A DNA stretch of 64,000 nucleotides from Bacilli bacterium (GCA_017468925.1 JAFUHI010000001.1:75655-139654), one strand, 5' to 3'; counted from the stretch's first letter, positions 9,436 to 20,000 are shown. The notes: generated by a model from the sequence alone, not told the origin. Numbers and translations: made by a program.

Positions 9436-10134
9436 ATGGATTGGCGGATGATTATATTTTGGGTTATCGCAATAGCCTTAGGCCTTTTCGCTTTATTTTT
9501 ATCTAGTGGAGGAGATAAAAAGGAAGAGAACAATTCCATCATCAGAAGGATGACTGTCGATGCGGCTTTTATCGCCATAATAATCGCCATGTCATTCATT
9601 CCTAATTTTGGATATATCACCGTTGCCCCAGGAGTGTCATTAACTCTTATTCATATACCTGTTTTATTGGGGTGTTACCTATATGGACCAAAAAGAGGGC
9701 TTATCTATGGGGCGGCTTTTGGAATCACTTCCTGGATTCAGGCCAATATCAACCCAGTAGGCTTTAATTTCTTCTTCATCGTTCCTTGGGTATCGGTTCT
9801 GCCAAGATTAATTTTTGCTTTTATTGCAGGGTTGGTCTTCACTATCGTGAAGAAAAACAATAAGATATATAAGAGCAATCTCGCAATAGGGGCGTTATCC
9901 TTATTGCTAACATTGCTCCATACAATATTGGTGTTTGCTTGCCTATATATATTCTACTATTCCTCCATCAGTGAAATGATGGCGAGTGAGATAAGCGGGG
10001 CGATAGTAGGAACAGTAGCGGGAGTGATATTAGTTGGCGCGGCAGGAGAAAGCGTATTAAGCGCCATATTAATCCCACTAATTGGCAAAGCAACAAGATC
10101 ATTTGCAACTAAGAAGAGGAGACAACATGCCTAA
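9436..10134 (+). CDS. ECF transporter S-component (vitamin uptake; pantothenate suspected)
   Basis: 232 residues with one N-terminal helix, a charged loop (GGDKKEENN) and about five further helices. The segment GYITVAPGVSLTLIHIPVL followed by GPKRGLIYGAAFG resembles S-components of energy-coupling-factor transporters, which bind the vitamin and dock on a shared EcfT-EcfA module not present in this window. Its position directly after coaX suggests pantothenate as substrate (inference from context); folate, riboflavin or another vitamin is not excluded by the sequence. Preceded by a GGAG ribosome binding site; its end overlaps pepV by 8 bases. Confidence 0.75.
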   Translation: MDWRMIIFWVIAIALGLFALFLSSGGDKKEENNSIIRRMTVDAAFIAIIIAMSFIPNFGYITVAPGVSLTLIHIPVLLGCYLYGPKRGLIYGAAFGITSWIQANINPVGFNFFFIVPWVSVLPRLIFAFIAGLVFTIVKKNNKIYKSNLAIGALSLLLTLLHTILVFACLYIFYYSSISEMMASEISGAIVGTVAGVILVGAAGESVLSAILIPLIGKATRSFATKKRRQHA

Positions 10135-11500
10135 TTTCAAGAAACTAGCTAAGAATTATGAAAACAATGCGACCGTCGCTTTACAGCAATTTGTCCGTAT
10201 AGATTCACATTACGATGCGACTACCATCAAAGAGAATCAGCCATACGGAGCAGGTGTAAAGAAAGCTTTGGATTATTTTGCTAAACTCGGCACGGATTTT
10301 GGCTATAAAGTCGATAAATGCAACGGATATTGCACTGAGATAACAATCGGAGAAGAAGGACCAATCATTGGTATATATGGACATAGCGATGTCGTTCCAG
10401 TCAGCGGGAAATGGAGCGTCCCTCCTTTCGGCGCAACCATCAAAGATGGGAAATTGATCGGAAGAGGGGCGATCGATGATAAAGGACCATTAATCGCCGC
10501 GTTATATGGCGCTAAATTATTAAAAGATAATGGATTAGTCAAAGGATATCGCATTAGAGTGGTCTCTGGAGGAGATGAAGAAAGAGGCTCAAGCTGCCTT
10601 AAATATTATTTCCATACTCTCAAGAAAGAGGATTGCGATTTTGGCTTCACTCCAGATGCGGATTTCCCTCTTATTTTCGCCGAAAAAGGGATGCTTGGAT
10701 ATAACGCCGTATTAAAAGATGATTTATCGCCGATTATCGCAATGGATGGAGGAGTCGTCGCGAACGCTGTCTGCGATAGGCTTTTGGTCACCATCAAGAA
10801 AGACCCAGAATTCGAGAAATTCATCGAGGGATTGGGCAAAGAAGCGGATGTCGAGAATCTTTCTTCCTCCCTTTTCACTATGATTGCCTTCAAAGGAAAG
10901 ACCGCCCACGGCAGCACCCCAGAAAAAGGTGATAACGCAGCATTAAAAGCCTTCAAGATTCTTGGCAAATTCTACAAGAAAGAGAGCCTATTAAAGCTCG
11001 CTGACACCTTAAGCGATTGCAATGGTAGAAACTTTAATGGTTTCAATGAATCAAAAGTTCTTGGCAAAACAACATATAATTTCGGAATCTTCAATTACGC
11101 GAATGGCGTTTTGAGCTTCACAATCGATTTTAGATTCGGAGAAGAATGCGATGGCGAAAAGATGATTGCTAATCTTGCAAAAGCTTTGCCTTTAGAATTG
11201 GTGAAGAGAAGCGAGCATCAACATTTGCTCTATGATTTGAGGAGCCCTCTAGTGGCAACTTTGATGAAGTCATATAAGAAATCCACCCACAAATTCTTTG
11301 CAAAACCCCTTGCAATTGGGGGAGGAACATACGCAAAAGAGGCAAAAAATACAGTTGCCTTTGGTGCTTGCATTGATGGAGATGAATGCAACATGCACTC
11401 ACCTGATGAATATATAATTCTAAAGAATTTCTACGACGATATAGAGATATACGCTAGAGCGATTTATATGCTTGGCGAAATGGCTAAGAAGAGGAAATAA
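10127..11500 (+). CDS. pepV: dipeptidase, PepV-like (M20 family)
   Basis: 457 residues. Zinc-dependent dipeptidase of the M20/PepV type, cytosolic. Metal and catalytic motifs are visible: GIYGHSDVVPVSG (His and catalytic Asp), GRGAIDDKGP (bridging Asp), SGGDEERGSS (catalytic Glu pair) and TPDADFP; HGSTPEKG falls in the lid region. The frame extends 15 codons upstream, but ATG 10127 has AGGAG in front and gives a standard N-terminus. It overlaps the S-component gene by 8 bases and precedes trmB by 3 bases. Confidence 0.9.
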   Translation: MPNFKKLAKNYENNATVALQQFVRIDSHYDATTIKENQPYGAGVKKALDYFAKLGTDFGYKVDKCNGYCTEITIGEEGPIIGIYGHSDVVPVSGKWSVPPFGATIKDGKLIGRGAIDDKGPLIAALYGAKLLKDNGLVKGYRIRVVSGGDEERGSSCLKYYFHTLKKEDCDFGFTPDADFPLIFAEKGMLGYNAVLKDDLSPIIAMDGGVVANAVCDRLLVTIKKDPEFEKFIEGLGKEADVENLSSSLFTMIAFKGKTAHGSTPEKGDNAALKAFKILGKFYKKESLLKLADTLSDCNGRNFNGFNESKVLGKTTYNFGIFNYANGVLSFTIDFRFGEECDGEKMIANLAKALPLELVKRSEHQHLLYDLRSPLVATLMKSYKKSTHKFFAKPLAIGGGTYAKEAKNTVAFGACIDGDECNMHSPDEYIILKNFYDDIEIYARAIYMLGEMAKKRK

Positions 11501-11503
11501 TTA

Positions 11504-12115
11504 GTGAGAAGTCGTCGCAAGAAGTGGGCTGCCCCATATCTAGAAGCGCATAAAGAGATCGTAATCGAAAAAATCGACGCTCAGGATAAGTTTTTCTTAT
11601 CTCGCCCTCTAGTTTTAGAAGTTGGCGCGGGGAAAGGTGACTTCGCTATTGCGATGAGCGAAAGATTAGGTGGCTCATATCTAGCCATCGAAAGAGATGT
11701 TTCAATCGCCGGAACCATGGCAAGAAGACTAGAGAACAAAGAAACGAATATCAGAATAATTAATGATGATTTCGATAATGTCTTTTCGGAGGATATCTCC
11801 CTTAGATTTGATGCGATATATCTAAATTTTTCTGATCCTTGGCCCAAGAAAAAACAAGGGAAAAGGAGATTGACCGCTTCATCTAGGCTAGATAAGTTTT
11901 ATTCTCTTTTACTTGATGAAGGCAAATTATATTTCAAAACTGACAGCGACATTTTATACGAATCTACATTAGAGAATATCGAATCGTCAAAATTCAAAAT
12001 TCTTGAAAGATATGATGTTTATGTCTTTGATGAAAAAGAGGACGCTATGAGCGAATACGAAAGAAAGGCAAGAGATAAGGGTCTTGCCATCCATAAGCTT
12101 GTTTTGGGAAAATAA
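11504..12115 (+). CDS. trmB: tRNA (guanine-N7-)-methyltransferase
   Basis: 203 residues. Adds the m7G46 modification to tRNA using S-adenosylmethionine. The SAM-binding motif VLEVGAGKGDFAIAMSE and the family signature NFSDPWPKKKQGKRRL are clear. The start is a GTG nine bases after GAGG, giving MRSRRKKWA. It sits between pepV and ytpR in the same operon. Confidence 0.94.
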   Translation: MRSRRKKWAAPYLEAHKEIVIEKIDAQDKFFLSRPLVLEVGAGKGDFAIAMSERLGGSYLAIERDVSIAGTMARRLENKETNIRIINDDFDNVFSEDISLRFDAIYLNFSDPWPKKKQGKRRLTASSRLDKFYSLLLDEGKLYFKTDSDILYESTLENIESSKFKILERYDVYVFDEKEDAMSEYERKARDKGLAIHKLVLGK

Positions 12116-12130
12116 GAGGAGGCCAGCATT

Positions 12131-12733
12131 ATGTATAGGTTATTCTACAACTACAAAATATCAGGCGATGTTTTATTCGTCTTGATTGATCCAGAAAAAG
12201 AAGTCACAAGAAAAGAAAGAAAAGGCGATGTTGTCGCCTTATATAGCGAAGATAAATTAGTTGGCATTAACATCTTCAATCTTCTCCCAATCGCCAAAAT
12301 CAAAGCCAATGGCATGATCGCGACCCCAGAAGATTCCTTGATTGACCTAATCAATTCGATTCTACTAAACGCAGGGATGGAAAAATTACCATACGCTAGA
12401 GAAAGTGGCTATAAGGTAGGCAAAATAACAAAGCTCGAAGAACATCCGATAAACGAAAAAGCCCATATCGTCACCATTTCGCTAGGTGATAAGGAATTAA
12501 CAACAGTCTCTTATTACAAGAACCTGAAAGAAGGAATGCTTGTGGTCGTGGCTTTAGAAGGAACGATTCTATACGATGGAAGTGTTTTCCATTCTTTCGT
12601 AAGCCGCAACATCCCAAGTGAATGCAGCATCTTAGAAGCGAAAGAACTAAGAATCAACGTCGAATCCGCTGGAGCGTTTGAAGTCGGAGAAGGATATGTC
12701 CCAGGAGACGATTTCTTCTATGGAGGAAAATAG
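12131..12733 (+). CDS. ytpR: YtpR-family tRNA-binding protein
   Basis: 200 residues in two parts: an N-terminal DUF4479-like domain (about residues 1-90) and a C-terminal tRNA-binding OB fold of the EMAP-II/Arc1p type (YKVGKITKLEEHP through KEGMLVVVALEGTILYDG). This arrangement is that of YtpR, a Firmicutes protein often found near trmB. Exact role is not established; tRNA binding is family knowledge. A strong GAGGAGG site precedes the ATG. Confidence 0.85.
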   Translation: MYRLFYNYKISGDVLFVLIDPEKEVTRKERKGDVVALYSEDKLVGINIFNLLPIAKIKANGMIATPEDSLIDLINSILLNAGMEKLPYARESGYKVGKITKLEEHPINEKAHIVTISLGDKELTTVSYYKNLKEGMLVVVALEGTILYDGSVFHSFVSRNIPSECSILEAKELRINVESAGAFEVGEGYVPGDDFFYGGK

Positions 12734-12734
12734 A

Positions 12735-13838
12735 ATGGAAGAATTAGAAATAAAGCTCAAGGAAGAAGGGAAAATCTCCCGCCTCACCAACAAGACATTC
12801 AAATTCGATCCCCGAATCAAAGATGGCTTCTATAGCGCCAATTATTTTCTCAAAAGCAGAAAGATAGTTTTGGAGAACGCCCCAGGACATATCGTAACCG
12901 AGCAATGGTTTCAAAGAAAAGACGGGGCAATGCTATGCGGCATCGATGAATCAATTGCCATTTTGCATGAATTCGCCACCAATCCAGCCTCTTTAAAAAT
13001 CGAAGCGCTCAATGATGGAGACATCATAAACGCAAACGAGCCAGTTTTAAAAGTAACGGGGAAATACGAGGATTTTGGCTATCTTGAGTCGTTAATCGAT
13101 GGGATTTTGGCCAGAAGAACCTCGGTCGCCACCAATGTCCATGAAGTGGTTGAAGCGCTTAATGGGACCGCAACATTCTCGATGGCGGATAGGCAAGATG
13201 ATTATCTAACCCAAGCAGGGGATGGATATGCTACATACGTTGCAGGCATTAAGAAATATTCTACCGATGCCCAAGGCCAATGGGTTGGGGTCAAAGGAAT
13301 GGGAACAATGCCTCATGCATTGATACAGATATGTGGAGGAGACATAGTCAAAGCCGCCAAAATGTATTTGAATACATTCCCAGAAGAAAAAGTGACTTGC
13401 CTAATCGATTACCACAATAATGTCGTAAGAGATTCGCTCCTTGTTGCCAAAGAACTTGGCAGGAAATTGAATGGCGTGAGAGTCGATACCTCCAAATCCC
13501 TCATCGACCATTATTTCGACGACAAAGACACCAGTGGTTTCGACCCACATGGCGTCTGCAAAGAATTGATTTACGCCTTAAGAAGCGAATTGGATAAAGC
13601 TGGATTTGATTTCGTTAAAATCACCGTTTCCAGTGGATTTACCGCCGAAAAGATCCGTGAATGGGTGAAAGAAGGAGTGCCAGTCGATATGTATGGAGTT
13701 GGCTCCGCTTTAGTGGTCAATGACACGGTAGGCTTCACGGGTGATCTTGTGGTTTTGGATGGCAAAAACGAAGCAAAAGAAGGCAGAAGCGATATTCCTA
13801 GCACCAGACTAAAAGAAGTCAAATATCCTATTTATTGA
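12735..13838 (+). CDS. nicotinate phosphoribosyltransferase
   Basis: 367 residues, belonging to the shorter (non-PncB-long) class of nicotinate phosphoribosyltransferases. It makes nicotinate mononucleotide for NAD salvage. Visible features include TSVATNVHEVVEA, the MADRQDDYLTQAGDGYA stretch, KGMGTMPHALIQICGGD and the phosphate-binding VPVDMYGVGSALV. Start choice: ATG 12735 is placed properly behind GGAGG (12722-12726); longer frames overlap ytpR substantially. It ends the coaX-to-NAPRT operon. Confidence 0.9.
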   Translation: MEELEIKLKEEGKISRLTNKTFKFDPRIKDGFYSANYFLKSRKIVLENAPGHIVTEQWFQRKDGAMLCGIDESIAILHEFATNPASLKIEALNDGDIINANEPVLKVTGKYEDFGYLESLIDGILARRTSVATNVHEVVEALNGTATFSMADRQDDYLTQAGDGYATYVAGIKKYSTDAQGQWVGVKGMGTMPHALIQICGGDIVKAAKMYLNTFPEEKVTCLIDYHNNVVRDSLLVAKELGRKLNGVRVDTSKSLIDHYFDDKDTSGFDPHGVCKELIYALRSELDKAGFDFVKITVSSGFTAEKIREWVKEGVPVDMYGVGSALVVNDTVGFTGDLVVLDGKNEAKEGRSDIPSTRLKEVKYPIY

Positions 13839-13862
13839 TATATTTTTTTGTAAAATTTTTGT

Positions 13863-13880
13863 AAAATTCATGCAAATTTT
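13863..13880. promoter_or_regulatory. inverted repeat upstream of LacI-type regulator
   Basis: AAAATT-CATGCA-AATTTT dyad just upstream of the regulator gene, preceded by two tandem copies of TTTTTGTAAAAT. Position suits an autoregulatory operator, but AT-richness makes chance possible. Confidence 0.3.
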
Positions 13881-13934
13881 GTGAAAAAGATTGAAAAATC
13901 TTTCACAGGTGTTTTTATTATGGTGGAGGCACTT

Positions 13935-14936
13935 ATGGAAAATCTAAAGAATAGAGTCACTATTTATCAAGTATCCAAAGCATCAGGCTATAGCATTGCT
14001 ACTGTTTCTAGAGTAATCAGCAAAAAGAGCAATGTCGCGGAAGAAACCAGATTAAAGGTTGAGGAGACCATCAAGAGGCTTGGGTATAAGCCATCGGCCT
14101 TGGCCCAAGCTTTAGCGACGAACAAATCCACGAACATCGGGGTTGTCATCCCTAACGCCAACTATGTCTATATCGCAAACATGCTCAATGGCATTAACGA
14201 AGTTGCAAATAAAAAAGGCTTTGTTTTGACTCTTTTCACGACCGCTCATAGCCGTGATGAAGCGCTACTAGCGATAGAAAAAGTCATCACTACACATGTT
14301 GATGGGGCAATCATTTTCGATGATGAGTTGGATGAAGAAGACGTTGCGAAAATCAATTCATATTCAGTGCCAACAATCGTAGTAAATTCGAATGTATCCG
14401 GAGAAAGAGTCGGCTCAATCATTTTCTCCTATAGAAACGTTTTGGAGAAAACGATCAAGAATTATTATGAGCAAGGCGGGAAGAGGGAAATGACTTTCAT
14501 CCACGTCCACGATTCCGGAAGATTATTAACGAAATGCGAGAAGAAATTCGTTGAAACCCATAAAGAAATAGGTAGGCCATATCACATAATCAACTGTGAT
14601 GATAGCTATACGAGGACATACAATGATTTTGTGGAGCATTTCAAAACCAATAAGAACGGATATTTCATCGCTTACCGCGATTCAATTGCCGCGGCTATAG
14701 AAAACGCCGCCACAGACGTTGGATTAAAAGTGCCTCAAGATGTAGAAGTATTGTCATTAGTTGGAACCAAATACGCCCACATAGTGAGGCCAACCCTTTC
14801 CTCCATGCAAATAGATATGCAGGAAGTGGGTAAGCGCAGCATGTATATGCTAATTGATTTGATTAATGAAAGTCTCGAGAACAAGAGCTATAAATTCGAG
14901 GCGCAATTCGTTAAGAGAAACTCAACCGAATATTAA
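13935..14936 (+). CDS. LacI/CcpA-family transcriptional regulator
   Basis: 333 residues. N-terminal LacI-type helix-turn-helix with hinge (VTIYQVSKASGYSIATVSRVI ... YKPSALAQALATNKS), then a periplasmic-binding-protein-like effector domain starting IGVVIPNANYVYIANML. The ATG at 13935 follows GGAGG by 7 bases; longer frames begin in AT-rich leader DNA. Overall look is nearest to CcpA-like catabolite regulators, but no residue proves HPr binding, so target and effector are left open. No sugar operon adjoins it; tyrS follows behind a terminator. Confidence 0.9.
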   Translation: MENLKNRVTIYQVSKASGYSIATVSRVISKKSNVAEETRLKVEETIKRLGYKPSALAQALATNKSTNIGVVIPNANYVYIANMLNGINEVANKKGFVLTLFTTAHSRDEALLAIEKVITTHVDGAIIFDDELDEEDVAKINSYSVPTIVVNSNVSGERVGSIIFSYRNVLEKTIKNYYEQGGKREMTFIHVHDSGRLLTKCEKKFVETHKEIGRPYHIINCDDSYTRTYNDFVEHFKTNKNGYFIAYRDSIAAAIENAATDVGLKVPQDVEVLSLVGTKYAHIVRPTLSSMQIDMQEVGKRSMYMLIDLINESLENKSYKFEAQFVKRNSTEY

Positions 14937-14950
14937 TCCAAACTCAACCT

Positions 14951-14968
14951 ATGGACTTATAGGTCCAT
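14951..14968 (+). terminator. intrinsic terminator after LacI-type regulator
   Basis: Perfect ATGGAC/GTCCAT stem with TTATAG loop followed by TGTTTTGATT, between the regulator gene and tyrS. Confidence 0.6.
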
Positions 14969-15026
14969 TGTTTTGATTACTTTATTCTATCTATGGTGTA
15001 AAATACTAAAGCCAAAGGGGTCAAAT

Positions 15027-16274
15027 ATGAACATTATCGACGAGCTTAATTACAGAGGATTGATTGAACAATACTCAGATGAAGAGAATTTGAGAAAGCT
15101 TTTCTCATCCAAACAAACCATTTATTGTGGCTTTGATCCAAGCGCTTCATCAATGCATATAGGCAATTTCGTAATGATTTCTACATTGATGAGACTCCAA
15201 AGAGCGGGGCATAGGATAATCGCAGTAGTCGGTGGAGGCACCGGCATGATTGGCGATCCAAGCGGTAAAAGCAAAGAAAGAAACCTTCAAACTGCTGAGC
15301 AAGTCGCCAAAAACACAGAACTTATTAAGAACCAACTCGAAAGATTTTTGGATTTAAGCGATCCGGAAAAAGGAATCATATTGAACAATTATGATTGGCT
15401 TTCTAGCATCTCATTGCTCGATTACCTTAGAGATGTAGGCAAATACTTTCAAATAAATGTGATGATAAAAAAAGAAATCGTCGCTTCTAGATTAGAAAAT
15501 GGCATTTCTTTCACTGAATTCACCTATCAAACCCTTCAAGCCTACGATTTCCATCACCTATGGAAGAATTACGGATGCAAAATCCAAATCGGAGGCAACG
15601 ACCAGTGGGGAAACCTCACAGGCGGACTTGAACTCATTCGTAAAATCGAAGGCGAGAAAGCCGAAGCCGAATGCATGACCGGTAAGCTCATCAAAAGAGC
15701 GGATGGCAAGAAATTCGGCAAATCTGAAGATGGGGCTTTATTCCTAGACCCAAATCTAACTTCACCTTATAAGCTTTACCAGTATTTCATCAACACCACC
15801 GATGAAGATGCGGTCAAATACCTTAAAATATTCACTTTTTTGACTCCAGATGAGATTGAAGAAGTGGCAAAAGAGCATTTCGCAAATCCAGGCAGCAGAA
15901 TCGCCCAAAAGAAATTGGCCTATGAAGTCACCAAAACAATCCATGGACAAGATGAAGCGGAGCGCGCTTTATCAATGTCCAATGTCTTATTCACCGGTGA
16001 GGTTGCTTCGCTTGATGAAAAGGGAATCGAAGAAGTGCTTGGCTCATTAAAAGTCCAATTGGATGGAGAGATGAATATCCTTGATCTTTTGGTCAAGGTA
16101 GGCGCTGCCCAAAGTAAAACACAGGCTAAGACATTCGTTGTACAGAATTCCGTCACAATCAACGGAGAGAAGGCCTTAGATTTAACAAAATCATATTCAA
16201 AATCCGACGCCTTATATGGAAAATACCTCATCGTTAGAAGAGGCAAGAAGAATTATTTCCTAGGCTGCTTTTAA
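15027..16274 (+). CDS. tyrS: tyrosyl-tRNA synthetase
   Basis: 415 residues. Class I synthetase motifs: HIGH as HIGN in GFDPSASSMHIGNF and the KMSKS loop as KFGKS (KKFGKSEDG), typical of TyrRS. The C-terminus carries an S4-type RNA-binding domain (SKTQAKTFVVQNSVTINGEK). ATG 15027 follows AAGGGG and gives MNIIDELNYRGL. A longer frame from 14973 runs through the promoter region and is rejected. No T-box is visible in front of it. It lies about 5.3 kb from rpsD; tyrS and rpsD neighbour each other in Bacillus. Confidence 0.96.
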   Translation: MNIIDELNYRGLIEQYSDEENLRKLFSSKQTIYCGFDPSASSMHIGNFVMISTLMRLQRAGHRIIAVVGGGTGMIGDPSGKSKERNLQTAEQVAKNTELIKNQLERFLDLSDPEKGIILNNYDWLSSISLLDYLRDVGKYFQINVMIKKEIVASRLENGISFTEFTYQTLQAYDFHHLWKNYGCKIQIGGNDQWGNLTGGLELIRKIEGEKAEAECMTGKLIKRADGKKFGKSEDGALFLDPNLTSPYKLYQYFINTTDEDAVKYLKIFTFLTPDEIEEVAKEHFANPGSRIAQKKLAYEVTKTIHGQDEAERALSMSNVLFTGEVASLDEKGIEEVLGSLKVQLDGEMNILDLLVKVGAAQSKTQAKTFVVQNSVTINGEKALDLTKSYSKSDALYGKYLIVRRGKKNYFLGCF

Positions 16275-16280
16275 AATAAA

Positions 16281-16323
16281 AAAACGTGCAAATCCCGCTT
16301 ATTTTTAGGAAAACGCACGTTTT
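16281..16323. terminator. bidirectional terminator between tyrS and XRE gene
   Basis: AAAACGTGC (16281-16289) pairs with GCACGTTTT (16315-16323) across a 25-base loop, with T-runs on both strands; it serves the convergent tyrS and XRE genes. Confidence 0.65.
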
Positions 16324-16953
16324 TTATTTCCTAATTTTCATTGAATATATTAAGGCAATGACGACTTCTAGAGGCACCAAGACGGTGTATATATAGGCGA
16401 CGTTTTCTGATTTCGCTCCGTCGATAAAACGGTCTTGGAACCAGAACTGCAAAACAAAGGCGGTAATGATGCTTGCGAAGAATAAACTTAGCAAGATTGG
16501 TGTCCAAACATTTACCCCCCACAAGACTCTTTGAGCGATCCAAGCGACAAAGAAAGAAGCTGCTAAAGCCCAAATGAAGATAATCCATAGTCCTGGTAGA
16601 CCATTCTGCATCACCGTGGAAACGTAAACGCTAGCCATCACAAGCCATACGAAAGTGATAGACATTGCAAATATTGTTAATTTATTGCTTTTCGTTGCGG
16701 GGTTTTGATTCTTTTTCACTGTTTCTTCCGCCTTCGACTCGTTTCCTTCAGTTAGGAGATAATCGACAGAGACGCCATAAAAATCCGCTAATTCTTTTAA
16801 TATATCGACCGAAGGCAAGGCGTTACCAAGCTCCCATTTGGAAATGGATTTATCGCTGTAGCTTAAAGCAAAACCGACTTCTTGCTGAGTTAATTTTTTT
16901 GCTTTTCTTAAGGCAGTAAGGTTATTACCTACTATCTGGTTGATGTTTGCCAT
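16324..16953 (-). CDS. XRE-family regulator with C-terminal membrane domain
   Basis: 209 residues. Residues about 5-60 form a Cro/CI-type helix-turn-helix (LTALRKAKKLTQQEVGFAL, SDKSISKWELG), followed by a charged linker and four hydrophobic segments. This layout, DNA-binding head tethered to the membrane, recurs in the 60897-61655 gene. The start lies 6 bases after a TGG-TAATAT extended -10-like sequence with no ribosome binding site, so a leaderless message is possible. Targets unknown; the divergent exported-protein operon is not adjacent in the right orientation to be an obvious target. Confidence 0.85.
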   Translation of the reverse strand: MANINQIVGNNLTALRKAKKLTQQEVGFALSYSDKSISKWELGNALPSVDILKELADFYGVSVDYLLTEGNESKAEETVKKNQNPATKSNKLTIFAMSITFVWLVMASVYVSTVMQNGLPGLWIIFIWALAASFFVAWIAQRVLWGVNVWTPILLSLFFASIITAFVLQFWFQDRFIDGAKSENVAYIYTVLVPLEVVIALIYSMKIRK

Positions 16954-17013
16954 AGATATATATTACCACAAAAGAAAATAATAAACTTTTGGCAAAATAT
17001 TGTTAAATAATCT

Positions 17014-20000
17014 TTATTTATCGAAAGCAGCAGAGGCAGGTGACCACTCATCATTGGCGTGAGAGGTAATGTAATTTGTGTACGCTGTTTTTGCGCTAGA
17101 ATTGGTCCAGCAATCTGTGTAAACGTTGTTCTTGATGTTGTCGAGAGTTGCATCGATTGCGGCTTCTAATTTGATTACATTAATCAATTCAAGATTTAAT
17201 GTGGCGCTTAATTCGCTTAATGTCCTCATGTCTTTGTTTGCTTTCAAAGTCACATTTGCATCTTTTAATGTATCGTTATGAGCGAGTTCACCAACATTTA
17301 ATCCAATCGTCCAAACATATGTGGATGGATCGAAAGAGAATGTATTCAAGCAATCTTCGAAGTGGATTGGCTGCGCGGCTTCATCTTTCTTTGCTGTGCC
17401 TTCAAGCAATTCTTTGATGGAGGAGTTGTTGTTAAATCCCATCATATAGCCGCCGACCCAGGAAAGTAGATTGTTTCTGAAATCAGATCCACGGACTTTC
17501 TTCGGGGCGTTCTTCTCAGTGTTATCGTGGCTCCAGCCTAAATAGTCGGCATCGCGGGTGATCCAAACAGTTCCATCGAGATTATCATTGCTTGTTTGAT
17601 AATAAAGAGTAGTAGTTCTCTTACTTGATAATAATGTTGCATAACTTCCGTTTAATCCGACGATCACCGGCATTGTGATAACGCCATATAAATCGACTGA
17701 GCGACCATCCACCGCAACATAGAAATCAAACTTAATCGTGTCGTCTAACTTTAATAGAAGGTTGGTGGAGATTGATATAGAACCGGTTAGGTGGTAAGTG
17801 GATAAAGAATTTGTCTCGCTTGAGCCAAGCAAGGCGGAGCCTACAACCATATCTAGAAGCTTTCCGATTGAGGTGAAATCGGTGTAGCTATTTAGATTCT
17901 GATCTGATAATGAGAGTAATTCATCATCATTTAACGAAGTCTTGTTTAAACCGATTGACAATCTAATCTCCTTGGCTGGTCCATCTTTCGAGAATAAGCC
18001 ATCCATCGTTAAAGCGAGGTCGATGGTGGATAATCTTCCGTTTGCGAAATTGATATCAATAACAACAGGCTCGCTTGTGCCTAAAGCGTCTTTGCTTATA
18101 ACAAAGGTGTTCTTGTTTTCGTTTATGGTGACGCTATCGAGAAGAGAAGAAGCGATTAAACTTGTGTATTTACCGCTGGTTAGTGATTTTAATAAAGCCC
18201 CAGCAGCCATCGAATTGATTTGCTCGCGATACCTGGCGAAACGCTTATCATTCGAACCGATTAATCCTTTGACCAAATCGATGATGTCGTTTAAAGCACT
18301 GATGCTTGCTCTTCCTTTTAGCTTCTTGCCGCTGCTTGAGCCCGACTCATAAGTGAAAAGCATGCTATTGGCGTTACTTTCATCCTCGACTTCGTTTTCT
18401 GGTCCTTGGATGTCAATCGTGACACTGTGTTCTTGGGTGTAATCCTCTTTGTAATCGACAAAGCTTATATGTCCTGTTCCGCCTTTTTTCGTTAAATCGA
18501 AGGCGAGGTTTCCGGCAAATTCAAACCCGATTTGGTGCGTTTTGTTCGCGTTCATTTCGCCTACACTCATGATGCTTCCGTTAATGCTCATTGCAGCCTG
18601 TTTGGATGCAACTATTTCAGAGACCTGATCAAAGACACCTGGAAGATGGCTCATCTCCGCGTATTCTTCCAAATCTGGATAGGCTGGCTCGATATAACTC
18701 GCTAGTTTCAAAGTTCCATCGAATGTGAATGAAGATAGTTTTATTTCCTGGAAATCGATGGTTAGCAAAGAACCAGATGAATGATTATCCGCACCGTCGA
18801 TGACGATTTCGATCGTGCCTTCGATATTAAGTGGGGCTAAAGAAACGCCAACGATAAGCTTATTGTCGCTGTTCTTTAGATAAGCAATCATATCTACAAC
18901 AGGTTCATAAGTTCCACGCTTTATCGCGTTCAAAAGGGTGGAATCCTTAAGAAATGCAAGGATATTTGTTATTTGATCGATTGTAGAGGCGTCATCTTTA
19001 TCGCTTTCCAAATTGGCTTTGAGCTTGCCGATGAGCGAATCCATTGTGAGCTTGCTTGTTCTCATCTTGGCGATATCAGAGATGTTGATGAAAGCTTTTC
19101 CGTCCGTTGTCTCTTCATAATTTTCTCCAAAATAGGAGAGGCCTAGTTTCTGTCTAAAGAGTGTTTCGTTGTCATCATATGCAGAAACGCCTAATTCCAT
19201 CGAAGCGATGATTTCTTGCATGTTTGAGACATCAAGATCTGCTCTTAAATCAATTAAGGCCGTTTCGTGGACAGCTTCTTTACTGATGGTGCCATCGCTA
19301 TTGATTCTTGCTTCTTCATCGTGTGTTAAAGAAGCATCCATTTCGAATCCGAATTTTGGCGAATCGACATAAGGATAGATGTTATTGAATATCCCTAAAG
19401 AATTGACTAGAGGAGAATACGCTTCCTCATTCGCTGGTTTTACGATATTAACAGGCCCGATATCTATAGAGACATCAAGCGATATCTCAATCATATCGTT
19501 CAATACGAATGGGGTATCTTTGCCATCCTGCCAGGCTGGGAATCTAACATTGTTCAATGTGAAATCTTTATCACTAGAAAGGCAGATTGGCAAAACTACG
19601 TCCTTAATAGGCAATTCAAGGAAGAAATCATAGCCGTTTTCCTTCTCTTTTGAGACCATATTGCCCAATGCTTCTTGCATTTTGTCTAGTGTATCGCCTC
19701 CAGCGATTCCACCGAAATCGATATTGATATCATGCCCAATGGCTTGGACTATATCTTCATAAATAAAATCTAAATCACCTTGCTCGGCTCTGCCTAGGAT
19801 TTCTCCATCTTCATCGGTCACATCATATGGAGATAAATCGATCTTATATTTCAAATCCCAAGCAGAAGTAGAGTCGTTAACGTCAAAATAAATCATGTTA
19901 TCGACCCAAGATAAGTTCAATTCTTTTTCTTTTCCGTTGTAATTCAATGGCAAATTAAGACCGATGGAAATATCATCCAATGAATTGACGATAAGATTCA

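Noticed and set aside
15850-16246. Overlapping frames on both strands of tyrS
   Set aside because: Shadows of the well-conserved tyrS sequence, without ribosome binding sites or recognisable products.
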